Of a stretch of 64,000 nt of DNA, positions 1 through 36,603 are shown piece by piece. A model generated the notes under the pieces. The model worked only from the letters and a program-made list of their open reading frames with translations, had not been told where the DNA came from and ran no database searches. Both the position numbers and the translations under genes were made by a program. The DNA comes from Lumbricus terrestris (Eukaryota; Annelida; Clitellata; Crassiclitellata; Lumbricidae), in the NCBI GenBank assembly GCA_949752735.1, contig OX457039.1, positions 42,217,699 through 42,281,698 on the forward strand. Direction: 5' to 3'. Position 1 is the stretch's first letter, and the number at the start of each line of letters is the position of its first letter.

Positions 1-640
1 ACGCCGACCTGCCCGTTATCAGTAAAGACAGTTGATGAGGACGATTGAGTCTACTGAACAATGGACAATGGTGAGACTATTGAACTGACTGCATATAACA
101 CATTGTGTACGATCATGCGTTTTTATCCCACTGCGAGAAAAGGGATGGTTAATTGTTTACGTTAGTTAAGAGTTACGTGTTCAGCTTTGGTCGAGAAACG
201 ACCCGAATCGATGTTGTTCGAAGTTGTCCCGTGAGGACTCATTCTGTATTCGTGTTGCCACTGAGTGCACTGCGTATCTTGAACTGTCATGTCGGGAACT
301 TCAAGGACTGTTATTGTTCCATCGCGTTGATTAGTAGAGAGACTCATTAGGAACGTCATGGACTCTGTTTAGGCCCGTTGGCCGCGTTTATTGTTTCCGA
401 AAAATGAGGACATTTTTTAGCGTGGAGGGGGGAGGATTGTGGCGAAATTGGGGTCCCCTTGCCCCACTCCGCCAGCTGTGTTTCCCCTGGGTGGTCCCGG
501 TGGCCTCCCCTTGCTTGGTCACGGCCTCCTGGCCTTCCCGCCATGATCGGCCTCTTGGTTTTCCCGCCGTAATTAGCCTCCCGGCCTCCCGTGATAGCCG
601 CTTGATTGGCCTCCCTGCCTTCGGCGGCAGTATCCTTTGA
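1..640. other. Intergenic, no supported gene
   Basis: I see no gene here. The left part is unique-looking sequence of mixed composition. From about 360 it becomes GC-rich with runs of CCTCCC and GGCCTCC that lead into the repeat block at 640. Short open frames on both strands look like chance overlaps in GC-rich DNA. Confidence 0.5.
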
Positions 641-870
641 TGTAGAGAGGCAGCCTCTCAGCCTCCCACGCTCCTCCCGCGGCAGCGCCTTTGATGTGGG
701 CGGTCTCTCTGAATTGGCCTCCCGAGATTTGCCCGCGGCCTCTCTGAATTGGCCTCCCGAGTTTAAGTGGCCTCTCTGAATTGGCCTCCCGAGGTTTGGC
801 GCGCGGCCTTCCGAGGCTTAGCCTACGGCCTCCCGAGGCTTAGCCCACGGCCTCCCGTGGTTTGGGACCC
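640..870. repeat. Imperfect GC-rich tandem repeat (GGCCTCCCGAG motif)
   Basis: The motif GGCCTCCCGAG recurs with short variable spacers such as CCTCTCTGAATT and CTTAGCCTACG, about eight times in 230 bp. The block sits directly upstream of a TATA-like site. It could be the upstream part of an LTR or a GC-rich promoter. Confidence 0.6.
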
Positions 871-889
871 TGGTTCCCTCCCTCTTTTC

Positions 890-1075
890 GGGTATATAAG
901 GGAGCCCGTTGCTCCGTGCAGTTAGTCATCGAGAGGGTAGTCAGCTAGTGGCCAGTCGTTACGTAGAAGAGCCGAAGTGAAGCAGGCAGTCGTGAAGTGA
1001 ATCGTATGGTCGTGCAGCAGTGTGTAGTGATCGCTTCAATAAACTGTGTTTCTTTCTTCATCGTCGTTGTGTCTG
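890..1075 (+). promoter_or_regulatory. TATA box followed by AATAAA: promoter-like or LTR-like block
   Basis: A strong TATA element (GGTATATAAGG, about 889-899) is followed by a short leader and then AATAAA at about 1036-1041 with a T/GT-rich downstream element. TATA plus a poly(A) signal within about 150 bp is the usual arrangement of a retrotransposon LTR (U3-R-U5). No second copy, clear TSD or primer-binding site was found, so a solo LTR or an unrelated promoter are both open. Confidence 0.35.
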
Positions 1076-1240
1076 TTGGACTGGGCGAATCGACCGGAAG
1101 AACTGCACTACCTTCGAAAGACGACGAAGGCGGACTCGCGTCTCCCTCCTGAGACGACACGCGGACATATTTGGGCTGGCACCCGCGGCCTCCTGGATTC
1201 GGTGCTGCAGCCGCGCGCTTATTCAGCTCGTTTCCGCCAC

Positions 1241-1473
1241 AATACATACATACATACACACACACATACATACATACATACATGCATACATACGTACATA
1301 CGTACGTACATACATACATGCATACATGAACACATACATACATACATAGTTACATACATACATAATACATACATATATACATACATACATACATACATAC
1401 ATACATACATACATACATACATACATACATGCATACATACAATGCATACATACATGCATGCATACATACATGC
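1241..1473. repeat. (TACA)n microsatellite
   Basis: About 230 bp of TACA repeats with interruptions (TACG, TGCA). The apparent open frames here (runs of YVCM or THIH) are artefacts of the tetranucleotide period. Confidence 0.95.
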
Positions 1474-2580
1474 ATGGCGAATTAATAGCAAGTCCATATT
1501 GGATACATAATGTCTTGTATAAATTAGGTCTGTCTTCTTGAACATCTCTTGTAGGCAAACAAATTAATCAGACTTTCGTTTTATAGACATTTTGCATCTA
1601 CAGTAATGGTACACGCATAAAACGAATCACATAATCCCACGTATATGCATGAGTCGCACACTGTCGAACTTCCCCCAATCAGAGGTGCCGAACTTACCCG
1701 AACTTGGGTGGAAGTTCGACAGGGCACTTACTCGGCGACCCACTGTGTAATTAGCACTATGCATCCTACCAGCCTACTTTTCATTGCCATTAGACGTAGT
1801 TCAAGCATTAACAACAATAAAATCTCCCTCGAGATGTGCGATATGCAAATAAACTTTTAACATGATTTTACATCGCGCGCTCGAGTGCATTGACTATTTA
1901 TCGGGTGTATTGATTTAGCTCAGGGTTTCGCGGATTGCATGTGGTTAAATTTTAATCCGAGTTGGCCAAAATAACAACTAAAGATAGCTTTATTAAAAAA
2001 TATATTCGCAAATGACGTGTCATTAAAGTTCGTGAGTAAGTAAGCAAAACAGTTACGACTGTCGAACTTCCCTCCAGTGTCAGACTTCCCCCCAAGCACT
2101 CTATGCAGTAACAGGTTGGGAAACCGCAGCCTGGTATAGACTCTAAATGCATTAAGACAGAGAATTAAACTATGAGCTATAGGCCTAGATAGACGGAACA
2201 ACCAGAATAATCATGATTTTGATTTTATATAGCGCCGGTGAATATGCTGCATGGTCTCCCTGACGTGGCTTTTGTGGGCGCTGAGAAATACTCGAAAATT
2301 TGGGCTACATTACATTACATTGTGATTATAAGACTAGACGAAAATTTTGCATTGCATAGGCCTATATTACCGGTATGCCATTAAGGCATTTAGGCCTACT
2401 ATAGTAGGCTATAGGCTATAGCCTACGTACTCGACTCGACTTGGAATGACCAAGTCGACTGGGGTCCACTTTTTGAGATCGACTCCCCGGTCTAAACAAG
2501 ACACAGATAGTCCATTTAATTATGGACCAATAAAATTAATATTGACATAGTTAGACCTACTTCACTGACTCATACAGTTA
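1474..2580. other. Intergenic, no supported feature
   Basis: AT-rich sequence with no gene that I can support. Several TAGGCCTA palindromes occur (around 2168, 2357, 2389), and a run of overlapping TAGGC/GCCTA units lies at about 2389-2430. Confidence 0.5.
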
Positions 2581-2940
2581 TTGGCTGGAGCGCGTCAAAT
2601 AAACAGGTTTCTGCAACTTGTCAAATCTCACCTCCCCCCACTTTCACCCGAACAGCAAAGCATCATAATTTATCACTCGATCAATCCTATCCTTAAATCA
2701 AACCGCTGGCCGACATTCCCAGGATGCTTCGACCTCGATGAGAGTCTAATAACTATAGTATACAACTATCATAGAGCAAAAGGGCAAAAAAGACCCCCTA
2801 CGGTTTTTGCCAATATCTTGTCCAAAAGTAGGAATTTCGAAATGAAATCTCACGGGCTTATAGACAATTTATATTTACACACATTGGCCAGATTTCATCA
2901 AAATATTTACAACAGGACAAAAGTTATATATCACTTTTAG
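2581..2940 (+). other. Open frame of 119 codons, unrecognised, inside a repeat-like segment
   Basis: An open frame without an ATG start encodes a non-repetitive peptide that I do not recognise. A stretch inside it (about 2796-2820, containing CGGTTTTTGCCAATATC) recurs in inverted orientation at about 3017-3042. The segment ends in GGCCCACCCTGTAT, a style of end common in invertebrate repeats. It is more likely a mobile-element fragment than a host exon. Confidence 0.25.
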
Positions 2941-3061
2941 TGAGGCCACCCACCGTTTTTTGACGATTCAACGATTCAAAAGCGTAACGCAAAAAAGTAA
3001 AAAAAAACGATTTTTTAGATATTGGCAAAAACCGTAGGGGAATTTTTTGGCCCACCCTGTA

Positions 3062-3461
3062 TATTAAGCTTATCCCCAGAGCAGGGCTTTTAAAGGGAAG
3101 TCTTAGAATTGCACAACTTCTTTTTCTTTCCCATCTTCCATGGTACCGCGGTAACCTAATTAAATTAGGCCTACTCCCAATTGTCGTGAACTACGTCATT
3201 ACTGCCCATTATGCCAATTTTTCTCATTTTAAAACCTGAAAATCAGATCTATAGGCATAATAACAATTATTAAACATTATTGTTCTCGAGATGCCTGGGG
3301 TAAAACTTTCAACAACATATATAAAGCTTGTTGCAAAGATATAGGCCTAGGCCTACTTTTTCAGTTGCTATTCAGTGTTCACAGTTTGTCTGATCAGGGC
3401 CGCCACATCTGATGGACTAATCCCGCCCTCGTTAGCCTATGCCTATTTTTTCTTGCATTTA
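3062..3461. other. Intergenic, no supported feature
   Basis: AT-rich DNA with repeated TAGGCCTA motifs (about 3351-3356) and no coding signal. Confidence 0.5.
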
Positions 3462-3672
3462 CTATAGCACCCCTTCAAGTCTCTACTCAGAGGCGCCCCC
3501 GACTACAACGCGGACAATGCATTAGAGTTTCACACCGAGGCCCATGAGCAATTGCGAGTAAAGGACTTGCCCAAGGTCCTTACGCGGCGACTTGATGTGG
3601 ATTCGAACCTGGAGCCCTTCGACTCCAAGGCACCGAACACCCACCACTATAGGGCCTACACCACCGCTCCCC
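3462..3672 (-). mobile_element. tRNA-derived SINE with LINE-like 3' tail
   Basis: Read on the - strand, the element starts with a tRNA-like head (GGGGAGCGGTGGTGTAG, A-box region), carries a B-box (GGTTCGAATCC; 3599-3609 as its complement), and continues through a conserved body. It ends in a tail like GGGGCGCCTCTGAGTAG then AAGGGGTGCTATA. The tail matches the 3' end of the LINE at 12703-14750. Same family as 34991-35216, 47730-47955 and the truncated copy at 25292-25430. Confidence 0.85.
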
Positions 3673-4211
3673 ACAAATATGGGCCTAGGCGTATGACTGT
3701 ATTTGTTAAGTGGACTTTCTGGGAGGATAGGTCGAGGGAATCGATCCGCTTCCTACTCCTCTGATGTTTCCTTTAGAACTACCGGTACTCTGTGGACCGT
3801 AGGCCGAGTGGACCTTTTTGGGAGGTAGGCCTATGCTACGTCGGCCTAGCCGCCCTAGCGGGTATCGATGAGGTTTCCTACTTTATGCTCTGCTTCACGG
3901 TTGTGATGTGAGCTGTTAGACCCACCATTATAGCAATGATTATAGCTACCCTATAGACCCGCGACTCTGTTTTAGTATTTTTTCTATAATCATTTGTTGA
4001 TTTTGTTCATAACATTAGGTCTTAGGCCTATACATGTAGTGTAGGATATAATAATAATAATTATATGATTCTAGGTTAACTGGGAATGTTTTTGTTTCTA
4101 ACGACTAAAGGACTTTTCTAAACGCCAGAGGCGCTGCAGACACGGACGCTCCTAAACGTCCATGTGGACCATTCATGTCATTCTTAGATTCATGTTCTGG
4201 GTTATAATGGT
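3673..4211. other. Intergenic, no supported feature
   Basis: Non-coding by inspection, with some TAGGCCTA palindromes. Nothing further can be supported. Confidence 0.45.
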
Positions 4212-4219
4212 GTCTTCCT

Positions 4220-4599
4220 CAGCGTTGCCACTCCTTGGGTTATTTCACAAGATCTTGTTTTTTTAAAATCCGAACTTGGGAAATGGGGTTTTTTGGGACG
4301 AACTTGGGTTTTTCCTTGGGTTTTTTCGTCGGAAAAGGGGATTTTTTTTAACATTTTCGGGCATTTTGACATTTTTCGTGAAATTGTGGACTTTTCCGGA
4401 AGATTTGTGCTGGATACCTAAAAAAAGGTCATCAGATTTTTCGGACGGAAAAATCGGAAAATTTTCGGAAGATTTGTGGGAAATTCGGGAATTTTTCGGG
4501 AAATTCTGGGCATTTTCGGAAGATTTGCTCAACTTGAGTTTTCTTGGGTTTTTTTTACCCTCCAACTTGTTTTTTTTAAATTTTAGAGTGGCAACGCTG
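4220..4599. mobile_element. Non-autonomous hAT element (MITE), perfect TIRs and TSD
   Basis: The ends are perfect 14-bp inverted repeats, CAGCGTTGCCACTC at 4220-4233 and its complement at 4586-4599. An 8-bp direct repeat GTCTTCCT lies immediately outside (4212-4219 and 4600-4607). CAG...CTG ends and 8-bp TSDs are hallmarks of hAT transposons. The interior is strongly strand-asymmetric (runs of T with GGA/GGG) and has no transposase. An internal block around 4413-4450 (CTAAAAAAAGGTCATC) resembles blocks inside two other TIR elements at about 31797 and 47585. Confidence 0.93.
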
Positions 4600-4789
4600 G
4601 TCTTCCTGGTATTCGTTGTTTTAGCGCAGATAAAATTATCGTTTAACTTAAAAGTATAATATAATGCAAGCTTAAAACAAATGTTGCCATTGTTTTGAGT
4701 TAATTATTTTCATATTTCAAAATAGTTGATAGTTTTTCATGATACTGGAGAAGTGCAGAATAAGTTTTAGTGTGCGGGCACTATAATAA

Positions 4790-5043
4790 TAGCCTCCTCC
4801 TCTGCTCGATGTAAACTATTAAATGGCGTTTTGTTGCAGACGACTTTAATTTTTATTAGAAAAGGTAAGCGTAAAGCCGTAAACCTTTATTAGACTAAAA
4901 CATTTGCTAACAATATTCTGATTTCTTGCTGATATACTGATAAGGTATGAATAAAAGTATAGACTCATTGGTTTGCCTTGCAATGCAGCACAGAAACAAT
5001 TATAAGTAAAAGTTTTTTCTTAATGTTTTTCATTGTCTCACAG
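4790..5043 (+). promoter_or_regulatory. Probable 5' UTR exon and UTR intron of the LSH/HELLS-like gene
   Basis: A strong donor (AAAAG|GTAAG, exon end at 4865) precedes a good acceptor (TCTCACAG, ending 5043). The exon starting at 5044 carries the chosen start codon at 5058. This suggests a short leader exon within about 4790-4865 and an intron 4866-5043. I see no clear TATA box, so the transcription start is not placed. Confidence 0.4.
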
Positions 5044-5057
5044 TACAGTGTAGCAAG

Positions 5058-23321
<18,264 letters not shown>

Positions 23322-23830
23322 TATTGTGATTATTAATTATTTTCAACGTATTAATTTGTTAGTGCTTTCTGTAGTTTTTGGAAATGCTACGCCTCTTCAA
23401 TCTTCATGTCAGAGGCAAAAACCAGATTATAAAGTTCACATTTTTTTGCAAGTAGTTAACTTATTTTAGGTTGTTGAAGCATTTCCTGAGTTATAAGGGC
23501 TCATTCATATATTATGTATGCAAAAGTGGTAATTTCGACCCTTGTGGAACCCCGATGTGTACATACAAATAAGCTTCTCTATCCCCCCCTGTTACAAAAC
23601 AAAAGTTAAACATTATATTTGCTAGCTAAAATTTGTTAATTATAATGTAATCATGTCATTGGACTTTAAGACAATACAGAGTTATAAATGGGCATAATTA
23701 AATATAGATGTCATAATTATAAATTTATTTTTTGTGCGTACATTTGTCCAGACCACCATACGCACCGTATGCAAATTGCCTAAATCTGGTGACTCCCCTT
23801 TCCCTCCCTGCATAGTGCATACATAATATA

Positions 23831-24443
23831 TGATATGTGACCCATCTGACCAAAACCAGGCGTAAGTCGAGTTTTGTACAAAATGAGTGTCATATATCTT
23901 CTAAAAGAATAAAGTCTCTTCTTTAAAATGACACAAATCCTATTGCTAGCAATTGCCATGTTTCTGTCCAAAGTTATGAGTAAAAATATGGCTCGACTGT
24001 CCAAATTACAATTCTGAGAAAAATTCGTTTAAAGTTTTCCATAACTTAGAAATGCAAGACTCTTTAGAACCATGTTCATAATTAAATAAAATTTGCAACA
24101 AATAAACAGATTGCATAGTAGGCTAGAGGGAAGTCTGGGCTTTTCACTGATACCTAATTTATTTTGTTAGCCAGACACCGAATATGGCTACCAATGGCGG
24201 GAAAGTGGAAAATGGCGGAAAAAGTCGTCGAATTATTTGAACAATAAAAACTGCAAAATTATCAAAACTATCATTAAAAATAATATTTTTGCCAAATTTT
24301 TGGTTTTGATGTGTATAAAACATTTATTTATCATTTTCTTTCAAAAACTAAAAATTGAAAAAATTTGATTTTTCACATTTTGATCATTATCTCAGAAGCG
24401 TGTTGCGACTTACGCCTGGTTTTGGTCAGATGGTACACATATG
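23831..24443. mobile_element. TIR element (about 0.6 kb), unclassified
   Basis: Inverted ends of about 28-36 bp: CCATCTGACCAAAACCAGGC then GTAAGTCG near 23842, with its complement near 24406-24433. No transposase frame and no unambiguous TSD. It lies just 3' of the HELLS-like gene. Confidence 0.75.
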
Positions 24444-24687
24444 AATATGAACAGCCCTAAACCCATTGAATATGGTTTATTTAAGATTGAACTTTGTTCT
24501 TTATGTACATTAATATACTTGGTTGTTAATATTGATATCAGAGCTCTGCTAGTTACGATTATATTTATAGTTTCATAAAGATTTGTTATGACTTGTAAAA
24601 ATAATTTTTCTGTGCTGTATTATTGTTTTAATATTTTATTGTTTGCTCCACCTTTTAAATTAAACGAACATTTTGTTTCCATATGTA

Positions 24688-24825
24688 AATTTAAATCCAC
24701 TTGTGTGACATTCTTTTGAGAATGTTATCTGCATTTCGATTGGCGTTATATAAATTTAAGGCCACGTGTTTTGTGACATTCTGTTGAGTATGTTGTCAGC
24801 ATTCCATTGGCATTATATGAATATG
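24688..24825. repeat. Degenerate tandem duplication (about 75 bp x 2)
   Basis: Two neighbouring copies contain GTGACATTCTTTTGAGAATG or GTGACATTCTGTTGAGTATG, then GGCGTTATATAAAT or GGCATTATATGAAT. Confidence 0.6.
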
Positions 24826-25291
24826 AGAATGCTGGTCTTATTATTTTGAGCTCTGTGGGCATGCTGGTAGGGCAGGTGTGCTCAACTCCTTTGTGCAATT
24901 CTGTTGTTGGGTGAGCGAATAAATGAACAAATGGATAAACATACATGTTTGTTATTCAGGCTGCTACTTGTTGGGGACTTTCCACTCACTATATACATGT
25001 TATGCTGGCAGGTATTTTTCCTAGTCATTGTATGCCTGCTTACTGTATAGTTGAAGCCATTTGCAAACATGCTTAACTCAATGTTATCAAGTAGGCCTAA
25101 CTATGTCTGACCTGTAGTGTAGGGACTAGGTTTTCGTAATTTCCGCCTGGGGACCGATAGGTTTTAGCGGCACTGCATCATTGTTTTAAAAAAATTATGG
25201 GCACATTAAGTACTGCATTGTCCCCTCTAGATTCAACGAGTTGCCTTCTGTTGGCAATTTAACCCATTGGCTTTACTTTTAGAGTTTGTTT

Positions 25292-25430
25292 GTATGTGCA
25301 CTTGTTATAGCGCCCCTTCAAGCTCTCTACTCAGAGGCGCTCCCAATGCAGAGCGGACACTGCATTGGAGTTTCACGCCGAAGCGCTGAGCAATTGTGAG
25401 TGAAGGACTTGCCCAAGAGAGTTGGGATGG
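25292..25430 (-). mobile_element. Truncated copy of the LINE-tail SINE
   Basis: The complement of the SINE body and tail (CTTGGGCAAGTCCTTCACTC, GGGAGCGCCTCTGAGTAGAG, AAGGGGCGCTATAACAAGTG) is present. The tRNA-like head is missing. Confidence 0.85.
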
Positions 25431-25494
25431 AGTTATAAATTAAGGGTCACACCAAAGTGTAAGGTGCATGAATTGACGTGCATGGACACAGTAT

Positions 25495-25921
25495 GGGGCC
25501 GTCCATAAAGTACGTCACGCTATTTTTGACCCCCCCTCCCCCCCGTCACAAACTGTCACAAATCTCGACCCCCCCCCCCCTAAAGTACGTCACACTTTCG
25601 GAATTTTTAAAAAAAACATAACCATTTACCTAACCCTCTAAACCCTAGGATACTATCCCTAATCCCTCTGATAGTGACGTGTGTCCCTAAATGCTTTGAT
25701 AGTGACGGGAAATCAACTTTTATCCCACCAGGCCGGGTTTTAGACACGCCTGGCTGGGCCGGGTCGGATTTTAGGTACTAAGAACAAAAAAAATAAAAAA
25801 GAATTTAAAAAATAAATGTGTGACGTCACACATGGCCTGACCCCCTCCACCCTGTCACAAAGTGTCACACTTTCTTACACCCCCCCCCCCCCGGAGCGTG
25901 ACGTACTTTATGGACGGCCCC
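25495..25921. mobile_element. MITE with perfect 27-bp TIRs
   Basis: 25495-25521 (starting GGGGCCGTCCATAAAGTACG) and 25895-25921 are exact reverse complements. Internal GTCACA repeats and C-runs are present. There is no coding frame. Flanking bases (TAT and TAG) do not give a certain TSD, so the superfamily is open. Confidence 0.92.
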
Positions 25922-26487
25922 TAGTTTACACTTACGCCAACAATCACAAAGAAAAAAATGAAGCATAGTCCTTTCACACTTGATTTGCACAACAAATCGT
26001 GGACTTCAGTCACATGCTGATGTTCAACTCTGTAGCCGGGTTGAGTTGTCATGGATTCGACCAAAGAACGACGGTAATAGCTAGGTCTATAGCTATTATA
26101 AGGACTGCAGCTCATGATTTCACACAAGCACAGAGCGAAATGCGGCTAGTGAAAAGTGGTTTACCATTCACGGCGTTTTATGTAGCCTACTGACAGATGA
26201 TTGTATGGGGTGGGTTACTGGGGGTATTTACAGAACACAGTCACAGTATAAATAAAAAAATGCAAGTTAATTGTAGCCTATACACATGTAGGCTTACTGC
26301 GCGCTTACTTAGGCTACCTAGATGTCTTTGCAAAACGGAAAAAGTGTCAAATAGGCTATATACACACACATCTTTGACTTTTATCAATCCACACCATGCG
26401 AACATAGCCTTCCGCAAATATCTTTACGGGTCGAAAAAAGTAGCCAACAAATACATACAGATGCTATGAGTCTCATCAATTAGTCCA

Positions 26488-26630
26488 CGTTGGTTACCTT
26501 GGTAAGAGCTAGAGCTGGCGGCCGCGCGTCTGTGAAAGAGCGTGCGGGCCGCGGTTCGAATCCCGAAGGTGGCTATTTCAGAGATTCAAAATCTCGGGCT
26601 AGCAACTCATTCAAAATTCTCTAGCTAGAG
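26488..26630 (+). mobile_element. tRNA-derived SINE (second family)
   Basis: The tRNA-like head holds TTGGTAAGAGCTAGAGCTGG, a perfect B-box (GGTTCGAATCCCG, from about 26553) and then GAAGGTGGCTATTTCAGAGA and CTCGGGCTAGCA. Related copies are at 27757-27945 and 46836-46976 (complement). Confidence 0.8.
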
Positions 26631-26644
26631 CCGTCACCAAAACA

Positions 26645-27372
26645 CCCAGACATCATCACATCACCCCCATCCTCAAATCACGTACTTCACTGGTTGAAAA
26701 TCCCAGAGCGAATCCACTTCAAAGTTCTCTCCTTAACCTACAACTCCTTGCAATGCTCTCAGCCAAGTTATCTTCGCGAACTCTTCACCATCCAACCTAC
26801 CCGTTCTACCCGATCATCCGCCTGCCTTACACTTTCTCGACCGCCGGTCACAATTAAGTCATCTGAAGTTCTCCAACCGAGCCATATCCATCTCAGCACC
26901 ACGTACGCCTTTGGAATGAACTGCCTCCTGAATTCCGATCCTTTTCAGTCCATCCGCCATCAGCTGATCACACACCACAACCTTCCTCAGGCTCCTCTAT
27001 CCATCACACCTCGGGCTTTTCATTCGAAACTTAAGACACTCCTTTTCACGAACTCTTACCCTGTCTCATCTGATCCTCCACCTTCCAATTCCCGGCCCAA
27101 ACGACACCCGCCTTAATAGCTGTTCCGCCCCTCTGATCCTATGGAATTTCGACCCTGACCACCACGGACTACTCTCACGGACAACCCTTCTAACTCAACG
27201 CATTTGATCCTGATCTTATGGTAACTCGACCCGGACCACCACGGACTACTCTCACGGACAACCCTTCTAACTCAACGCAGCGCTCGTGAATAAGCTGGTA
27301 CGTGCCCCGCGCTTGGCTTTCGAGTGGCGCTTTAGAAATTTCGAGTTTACGATTACGATTACGATTACGGTT
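26645..27372 (+). mobile_element. 5'-truncated CR1-like LINE, RT C-terminus and 3' end
   Basis: The frame from about 26650 to 27115 encodes HVLHWLKIPERIHFKVLSLT and PSYLREL, then FGMNCL...FHSKLKTLLF, the typical CR1/L2 RT C-terminal region. A 3' part follows, ending GTGGCGCTTTAGAAATTTCG and (TTACGA)n. It is directly downstream of a SINE. Its 3' part forms the left arm of the palindrome at 27150-27617. Confidence 0.75.
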
Positions 27373-27617
27373 CGTCCACGGGGACCTAAATGACGTGGCG
27401 TCCATTCAAACCGTAATCGTAAACGTAAACTCGAAATTTCTAAAGCGCCACTCGAAAGCCAAGCGCGGGGCACCAGCTTATTCACGAGCACTGCGTTGCG
27501 TAAGAAGGGTTGTCCGTGAGAATAGTCCGTGGTGGTCCGGGTCGAGTTACCATAAGATCAGGCTCAAATGCGTTGTGTTAGAAGGGTTGTCCGTGAGAGT
27601 AGTCCGTGGTGGTCCGG
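27150..27617. repeat. Large palindrome made of two head-to-head LINE 3' ends
   Basis: The left arm, about 27150-27373, and the right arm, about 27409-27617, are near-perfect reverse complements, with a 36-bp spacer resembling the end of the neighbouring SINE family (GTCCACGGGGACCTAAATG). The sequence GGACAACCCTTCTAAC occurs repeatedly within the arms. Confidence 0.88.
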
Positions 27618-27756
27618 GGCGAGCGGTGGTGAAGGATCTCACCCTCAGGGTCGAGGCCATAAGACAGCCGCTATATAAAATTCCGATTACATTTACATTT
27701 AGATGACTGCAAAGTCCGTTAACTAAAATCAATAAGTAGAGATCGTTGATGTAGCA

Positions 27757-27945
27757 CTAGCTGGCTCGCTTATTAGCTACATCGGTAAGAGCACTGGCCG
27801 CATGCTTGTACGCGACTCTGTGAAAGAGAGCGCGCGGGCCGCGGTTCGTTTCCCGAAGGTGGCTATTTAAGTCTTTTCAGAGATTCAAACTCTCGGGCTA
27901 GCACGGTCCGTCCACGGGGACCTAAATGGCGTGGCGACACTAGGC
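27757..27945 (+). mobile_element. tRNA-derived SINE (second family), fuller copy
   Basis: Head with CTAGCTGGCTCGCTTATTAG and GGTAAGAGCACTGGCCGCAT, a slightly mutated B-box (GGTTCGTTTCCCG), then GAAGGTGGCTATTTAAG, CTCGGGCTAGCACGGTCCGT and CCTAAATGGCGTGGCGACAC. Confidence 0.8.
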
Positions 27946-28079
27946 CTAATCATCTTTTCTTGGCTCGCCATGCGATGTTGGCCAATACGAACGCACCCGT
28001 TTCTTTTGACTTGACCCAATAAATGGCACAGTGAGCATGCGCACCAAACAGTTGTAATTGACATGCGCATTAGGTCGGA

Positions 28080-28231
28080 AAATTTTATATAAACGACTTC
28101 ACAGCGCGATGCGGTCTCTGTCTTAGTTTTCAGCGGTGAGGAAGAAGGAAAAAAGCAGAGGATTCGCCACCGCACAACAGTCGTTTATAAAACCGATTAG
28201 TCAACGTGCATTTGTATTTATATCATTTAAA
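28080..28231 (+). promoter_or_regulatory. Probable core promoter and leader of the adenosylhomocysteinase gene
   Basis: A TATA-like element (ATTTTATATAAACG, around 28081-28094) lies about 30 bp before a pyrimidine-rich stretch (GTCTCTGTCTTAG) and about 140 bp before the start codon at 28232. The context of the ATG (AAAATGA) is good. Promoter function is inferred from position and motif only. Confidence 0.5.

Positions 28232-36603
<8,372 letters not shown>

Noticed and set aside
945..1558. Open frames rich in YVCM or THIH
   Set aside because: Artefacts of the TACA microsatellite.
4263..4659. Phe/Lys-rich open frames on both strands
   Set aside because: They lie in the strand-asymmetric interior of the hAT MITE at 4220-4599.
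26488..26630. tRNA gene
   Set aside because: A- and B-box-like sequences are present, but the acceptor and anticodon stems do not form and copies are dispersed, so it is a SINE. The same applies to 34991, 47730, 27757 and 56955.
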